Shown here: positions 59,649-64,000 of the stretch, in pieces
Layout: each line of letters begins with the position of its first letter
Position numbering within the stretch: the stretch's first letter is position 1
Source of the DNA: CAZCDS01 sp964497585
GTDB taxonomy: Bacteria; Desulfobacterota; Desulfomonilia; Desulfomonilales; Desulfomonilaceae
DNA: 64,000 nt
NCBI GenBank assembly: GCA_964497585.1
Contig: CAZCDS010000032.1
Span: forward strand, 1 to 64,000
Direction: 5' to 3'
Translations under genes and position numbers: made by a program
Notes under the pieces: generated by a model
What the model was told of the DNA's origin: nothing
Databases searched by the model: none
What the model saw: only the letters and a program-made list of their open reading frames with translations

Positions 59649-62069
59649 GTGCAGGTCTCCAATCCGAGGAAGAGCAAACGAGAACAGCGGATCCTCCTCC
59701 ATGAGGAGGTGGAGAAACGCTACCTGGCGTACGCCCTCTCCACGATAGTTTCCCGGGCCTTGCCCGATGTTCGCGACGGGCTCAAGCCCGTTCATCGCCG
59801 CATCCTCTACGCCATGCAGACCATGGGCCTGGGGGAAGCCGCCAAGATGAGGAAATCCGCGGCAGTGGTCGGTGAGGTAATCGGTAAGTACCACCCCCAC
59901 GGAGACCAGGCAGCCTATGATGCGCTGGTCCGGATGGCGCAGGACTTCAGCCTTCGGTATCCGCTCATCCAGGGGTCGGGTAATTTCGGCTCGGTGGACG
60001 GGGACTCCCCTGCGGCCATGCGTTATACCGAAACCCGGTTGAGCGGCTTCGCGGGGAGCTTGCTCCGGGAGATCGATCAGGGAACCACGGAATTCCACCC
60101 CACGTACGACGGCATGGGCAAGGAGCCGGACGTGCTCCCGTCTCTTGTGCCCAATCTTCTGGTGAACGGTTCCTCGGGCATCGCGGTCGGGATGAGTTGC
60201 TCCTTCCCGCCCCACAATCTCACAGAGGTCGTACGCGCGTGTCGTGCAATGATCAAGGAGCCCAATCTCGGAATTCACGGACTATTCCGGTTCATCAAAG
60301 GTCCCGACTTCCCCACGGGCGGCGAGATCCTCGACCAACCCGCAACCCTTGAAAAGATCTACGCGACCGGGCACGGTTCGGTCCGCCTGAGAGGCACCTT
60401 CGAGACCGAGCAACGCGGGAGAGGCGGCACAAATCTCGTCATCACCTCCATCCCGTACTCGGTGAACAAGTCCCGCCTCATCGAGCGCATCGCCAACCTG
60501 ATACGGGACAAGAAGCTCAAGACGGTCCACGACATCCGAGATGAGAGCACTGAAGACGTCAGAATCGTTATCGAACTGCGCGGCGGAGACGTTCGTCCCG
60601 ATTCGGTAATGGCTTTTCTGTATAAGCACACGGATCTCCAGATCAATTTCCTCCTGAATTTCATTGCGATCACCCCGGAAGGCGTGCCTGAGCGGCTCGG
60701 GCTGGACCGCATTATACGTCACTTCCTTGAGTTCAGATTCGAGAAGACCACACTGAGGCTCCAGCATCGTCTGGCGATCCTCCGCAAACGGATTCACATC
60801 CTCGAGGGATTCGACATCCTCTTCCGGGATCTGGACCGGGCACTCAAGATCATCCGTTCCGCGAGGAGTCGCAACGAGGCCGAGGAGGGGCTGACCGCGG
60901 CGTTCGGACTCGACAAGGAGCAGGTCGATGCCATCCTCGAAATGCGGCTGTACAAGCTCGTCAGCCTGGAAATGGGCAAACTCCTGGATGAACTGGCCGC
61001 GAAGAAGAGAGAGGCCGCTGCAATAGAACGGGATCTGGCAAACCCACAGCGGATCTGGAACATCGTTGACAAAGATCTGGCGGAGATCGACAAGAAATTC
61101 GGCGACGACCGGCGGACCGCATTCGTGGGAGAAATCGAAGCGTCCGCGCTCGAATTCGATCCCAATGAATTCGTGGAACACGAGGACGTAAGCGTGATCC
61201 TCTCCCAACAGGGCTGGATCAGGCGTGTGAAGATGGAGATCGATGACATCGCCGCGCTCAAGTTCAGAGAGGGAGACGGGCTGCTCGGGTGGGCGCGGGT
61301 CAACACGGAGCGGACCGTGGCGCTCTTCTCCAATCTCGGCAAGGTCTACATCATCAGAGCGCTGGACATTCCCGCGACGTCCGGATTCGGCGAGCCGCTC
61401 GGGAGCCTTTTGAGCCTCGCGGACGGGGAGGCCATCATCACGATGATCATTCCGGATCCCGCGGTCTCAACTACCGAGAAGAGCGAAGCCGCGGCGCACG
61501 AGGATGCAAAAGAGTCCGAAGATCAGGACCACGGTTATGATTCTCCTCAGCGGGAACTCTTCGAAGAGCTGCAGAAGATCCCGAGCCGGCCGGAAGAATC
61601 AGCCCTGGAGGAACAATCTCCACAAACCGGAGTGGTCATCACGCGAGGTGCGCACGGCTTCCGATTCGACTACGAGATCCTCCGGGAGCCCACAAAGAGG
61701 ATCGGCAAGAAACTCGTCAACCTTCGCGAAGGAGACGAGGTGTTCGCGGTTCGGCCGGTTGACGGTGACCTGGTGGCTGTGGCTGCCGATTCAGGGCGGC
61801 TCCTCCTCTTTCCTCTCGATCAGGTCTCATCCATGGCCGGCCCCGCTCAGGGCGTTCGCATGATTCGGCTCGATGCCGAGGAATCGGTGAGGGCAGTGGA
61901 AATCGTCACCCACACGGATATCCTGGCCGTCCAACCGAAGAAAGGGAAGGAAAAGATCGTCGCGGTTCCCGATCTCGACGTTGCCAACCGGGCAACCCGC
62001 GGGAAGAAATTCGCTCCGGGTATCAGGAAGATGTATCGCATGGCGCGACCTGAAGGTAGGGTCCAATGA
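59649..62069 (+). CDS. parC: DNA topoisomerase IV subunit A (ParC) / gyrase A-like
   Basis: 806 residues from a GTG at 59649. N-terminal breakage-reunion domain: YALSTIVSRALPDVRDGLKPVHRRILYAM, GKYHPHGDQAAYDALVRMAQ and the catalytic Tyr126 in AAMRYTETRL. Middle coiled region with FRDLDRALKIIRSARS. The C-terminus lacks a GyrA box (QRRGGxG-type) and carries an acidic insert (ESEDQDHGYDSPQRELFEEL), which favours ParC over GyrA. Acts with ParE in decatenation and relaxation. It overlaps parE by ATGA. The residue matching GyrA Ser83 is Gln96. Confidence 0.92.
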   Translation: MQVSNPRKSKREQRILLHEEVEKRYLAYALSTIVSRALPDVRDGLKPVHRRILYAMQTMGLGEAAKMRKSAAVVGEVIGKYHPHGDQAAYDALVRMAQDFSLRYPLIQGSGNFGSVDGDSPAAMRYTETRLSGFAGSLLREIDQGTTEFHPTYDGMGKEPDVLPSLVPNLLVNGSSGIAVGMSCSFPPHNLTEVVRACRAMIKEPNLGIHGLFRFIKGPDFPTGGEILDQPATLEKIYATGHGSVRLRGTFETEQRGRGGTNLVITSIPYSVNKSRLIERIANLIRDKKLKTVHDIRDESTEDVRIVIELRGGDVRPDSVMAFLYKHTDLQINFLLNFIAITPEGVPERLGLDRIIRHFLEFRFEKTTLRLQHRLAILRKRIHILEGFDILFRDLDRALKIIRSARSRNEAEEGLTAAFGLDKEQVDAILEMRLYKLVSLEMGKLLDELAAKKREAAAIERDLANPQRIWNIVDKDLAEIDKKFGDDRRTAFVGEIEASALEFDPNEFVEHEDVSVILSQQGWIRRVKMEIDDIAALKFREGDGLLGWARVNTERTVALFSNLGKVYIIRALDIPATSGFGEPLGSLLSLADGEAIITMIIPDPAVSTTEKSEAAAHEDAKESEDQDHGYDSPQRELFEELQKIPSRPEESALEEQSPQTGVVITRGAHGFRFDYEILREPTKRIGKKLVNLREGDEVFAVRPVDGDLVAVAADSGRLLLFPLDQVSSMAGPAQGVRMIRLDAEESVRAVEIVTHTDILAVQPKKGKEKIVAVPDLDVANRATRGKKFAPGIRKMYRMARPEGRVQ

Positions 62070-63970
62070 GCGACTCATATACCGTCAAAGATATCCAGGT
62101 CCTCAAGGGGCTGGAGGCCGTTCGCAAGCGTCCCGGCATGTACATCGGCGGGACCGGCCGGGACGGCCTGCACCAGCTCGTATGGGAAGCGCTGGACAAT
62201 TGCGTCGACGAAGCCCTCAACGGACACTGCAAAGAGATCGAAGTAGTCATCCGCGCGGACGGAAGCATCTCGGTGGAAGACGACGGCAGAGGAATCCCCG
62301 TCGAAAAACACCCCGCCACCCGCAAGAACACCGTCGAGACGATCTTCTGTAATCTCCATGCGGGAGGGAAATTCGACGACTATGCGTACAAGGTGGCCGG
62401 TGGGCTTCACGGAGTGGGCGCCGCGGTCGTCAATGCGCTCAGTGAGAGGCTCCTGGTCGAGGTCAAACGGAACGGATTGCGCCATTCCCAGGAGTTTCGG
62501 CGAGGCAAGGCCGCAGGCACCATGAAAGCCGGAGACAAGGTCCGAAGCACCGGCACCAAAGTCATCTTTTGGCCCGACCCGCAAATTTTCCCGGACGTGT
62601 CCTTCTCAGCGGAACGCATACGGGAGCGACTCGAGACCAAGGCGTTCCTCATTGCCGGGCTGAGGATAACCCTCAAAGACGAGACGGCCGACACGGTCGA
62701 GACCTTCCACTACCCCGGCGGGATCAACGATTTCCTCAATAAGCTCACCGAGGGAAGCACGCTCATCGAGGCCCAACCTTTTCAATTCACGTACCAGGAC
62801 GGGCTCCGGCTCGACCTGACCATGGCCTGGACCGAAGGGACGTCCAATCGCATTCTCTCCTTCGTCAACTCCATCCCCACTCCCGCGGGAGGCACCCACG
62901 AGGCCGGCTTCCGCAGCGGGATCACCCGGGCATTGCGGACCTATATCGAGAAGCGCAACGGCCTCCCAAAGGGAATCAAAACGATTTCCGCGGACGATGT
63001 GCGGGAAGGCCTCGTCGCGGTGCTGTCGGTGTACCTCCACGGAGACCTGGAGTTCCAGGGTCAGACCAAGGAGCGCCTCAACAGCCGAACAGCCCAGCAG
63101 GTGGAACCCCTGATCCGCAATGCCTTTGAGACGTGGCTGCATCATAACCCCACCCAGGCCGGGGCAATCTCGCAGCGGGTGATCCTCGCGGCACAGGCCC
63201 GAACCGCGTCACGAGCCGCGAGAGACGAGGTCAGCCGAAAAGCCGCGACGCGGAGACTGACTCTGCCAGGGAAACTCGCCGACTGCTCCAACCCTTCCCG
63301 GGACGATACCGAGCTCTTCATCGTCGAGGGAGACAGCGCCGGAGGCTCATCCAAGCAAGCGCGAGACCGGAAATTCCAGGCCATCCTGCCACTCCGGGGG
63401 AAGATTCTCAACGTCGAACAGGCTTCCGCGGAGAAGCTCAAGGCCAACAAGGAGATCCAAAGCCTCGTTCAGAGCATCGGTACCGGTATGGGCAAGGCAT
63501 TCGACTATTCCCGGCTGCGGTACGGAAAGATCATCATCAACACCGACGCAGATGTTGACGGCCACCACATCGCGACCCTGCTGCTCACCTTCTTCTATCG
63601 CTTCCTGCCCGAGCTGATCCGCAAGGGCCACGTCTATCTCGCGCTGCCTCCGCTCTATCGGGTCAGCATCGGTTCGGGCAAGAAGGCTCGCACCCAGTAC
63701 GTCTTTTCTGACAAGGAAAAGGAGCGGCTCGTCAAGCAGCAGAACGGCAAAGGTGTCGACATTCAGAGGTTCAAGGGCCTCGGAGAGATGGACGCGGCAA
63801 CGCTCAAGAGCACGACCATGGACCCCGCCACGAGAACACTGCTCAAAGTCGGTATTGACGACGAAGGAAAAGCAGATGAGGTCTTCGATACCTTGATGGG
63901 TAAAGACGTGCGCAAACGCTTCTCCTTCATCAAAGCCCACGCGCAGGAGGTCAAAGACCTCGACATCTGA
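62066..63970 (+). CDS. parE: DNA topoisomerase IV subunit B (ParE)
   Basis: 634 residues, the usual ParE length (Gram-negative GyrB is about 800). GHKL ATPase: EALDNCVDEALNGHC, DDGRGIPVEKHP, GLHGVGAAVVNALS. Transducer domain to about residue 390. Toprim with IVEGDSAGGSSKQARDR and the Mg motif INTDADVDGHHI; then MDAATLKSTTMDPATRTLL. Start overlaps parC stop by ATGA, so both subunits are made together. Confidence 0.95.
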   Translation: MSDSYTVKDIQVLKGLEAVRKRPGMYIGGTGRDGLHQLVWEALDNCVDEALNGHCKEIEVVIRADGSISVEDDGRGIPVEKHPATRKNTVETIFCNLHAGGKFDDYAYKVAGGLHGVGAAVVNALSERLLVEVKRNGLRHSQEFRRGKAAGTMKAGDKVRSTGTKVIFWPDPQIFPDVSFSAERIRERLETKAFLIAGLRITLKDETADTVETFHYPGGINDFLNKLTEGSTLIEAQPFQFTYQDGLRLDLTMAWTEGTSNRILSFVNSIPTPAGGTHEAGFRSGITRALRTYIEKRNGLPKGIKTISADDVREGLVAVLSVYLHGDLEFQGQTKERLNSRTAQQVEPLIRNAFETWLHHNPTQAGAISQRVILAAQARTASRAARDEVSRKAATRRLTLPGKLADCSNPSRDDTELFIVEGDSAGGSSKQARDRKFQAILPLRGKILNVEQASAEKLKANKEIQSLVQSIGTGMGKAFDYSRLRYGKIIINTDADVDGHHIATLLLTFFYRFLPELIRKGHVYLALPPLYRVSIGSGKKARTQYVFSDKEKERLVKQQNGKGVDIQRFKGLGEMDAATLKSTTMDPATRTLLKVGIDDEGKADEVFDTLMGKDVRKRFSFIKAHAQEVKDLDI

Positions 63971-64000
63971 GACAAGCTGACTACCGCAAAGGAAACGCGA

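Noticed and set aside
1..64000. tRNA, rRNA or CRISPR array
   Set aside because: No T-loop GGTTCGAxTCC with matching acceptor arms, no rRNA-like segment and no regularly spaced repeats were seen.

Overview
The window reads as one continuous chromosomal segment of a GC-rich Gram-negative bacterium. Several traits point to a Desulfobacterota (former deltaproteobacterial) lineage: a two-gene glycine decarboxylase (gcvPA/gcvPB), an RRM-type RNA-binding protein, a NoeA-like methyltransferase, RAYT and REP-like debris, and a Tat-exported NrtA-type binding protein. This placement is inferred from gene content only. I saw no rRNA, tRNA, CRISPR array, intact insertion sequence or replication origin.

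Layout. 0.2-8 kb: a TPR lipoprotein-like/secreted protein, an RRM protein with a long leader, a methyltransferase, two polytopic membrane proteins (a GT-C glycosyltransferase and a flippase-like LPG-synthase-fold protein), a RAYT transposase pseudogene and a frameshifted OsmC gene. 8.5-12.3 kb: a cyanate module on the minus strand, with cyanase followed by a binding protein, a permease and an ATPase. 12.5-36.7 kb: a large exopolysaccharide/O-antigen locus. It has two initiating phosphoglycosyl transferases, a Wzz/BY-kinase, an aminotransferase, Wzy- and Wzx-type proteins, three methyltransferases, two CgeB-like, two GT4 and one GT9 glycosyltransferase, a FemAB-like protein and a GDP-mannose 3,5-epimerase-like protein, closed by an intrinsic terminator.

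36.8-46.4 kb: a repeat-rich accessory stretch. A secreted beta-propeller-like gene, an aldehyde dehydrogenase, an enoyl-CoA hydratase, two small membrane proteins, two HU/IHF paralogues and a DUF2007-type protein lie among duplicated fragments and repeated IS 3-prime ends. 46.4-48.4 kb: a bacterial dynamin-like GTPase whose leader contains, in order, a sigma70-type promoter, a fluoride (crcB-motif) riboswitch aptamer, a 7-bp antiterminator and an intrinsic terminator. This is the most striking finding: the apparent target is a membrane-remodelling GTPase, not a fluoride exporter.

48.9-54.1 kb: a glycine cleavage operon gcvT-gcvH-gcvPA-gcvPB, then a GcvR-like double-ACT protein. 54.3-56.8 kb: an unusual pair of cysteine-dependent enzymes on the minus strand, an elicitor-type transglutaminase followed by a papain-family peptidase, neither with a signal peptide. 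57.3-64 kb: a PAS/histidine kinase/receiver hybrid divergent from parC-parE.
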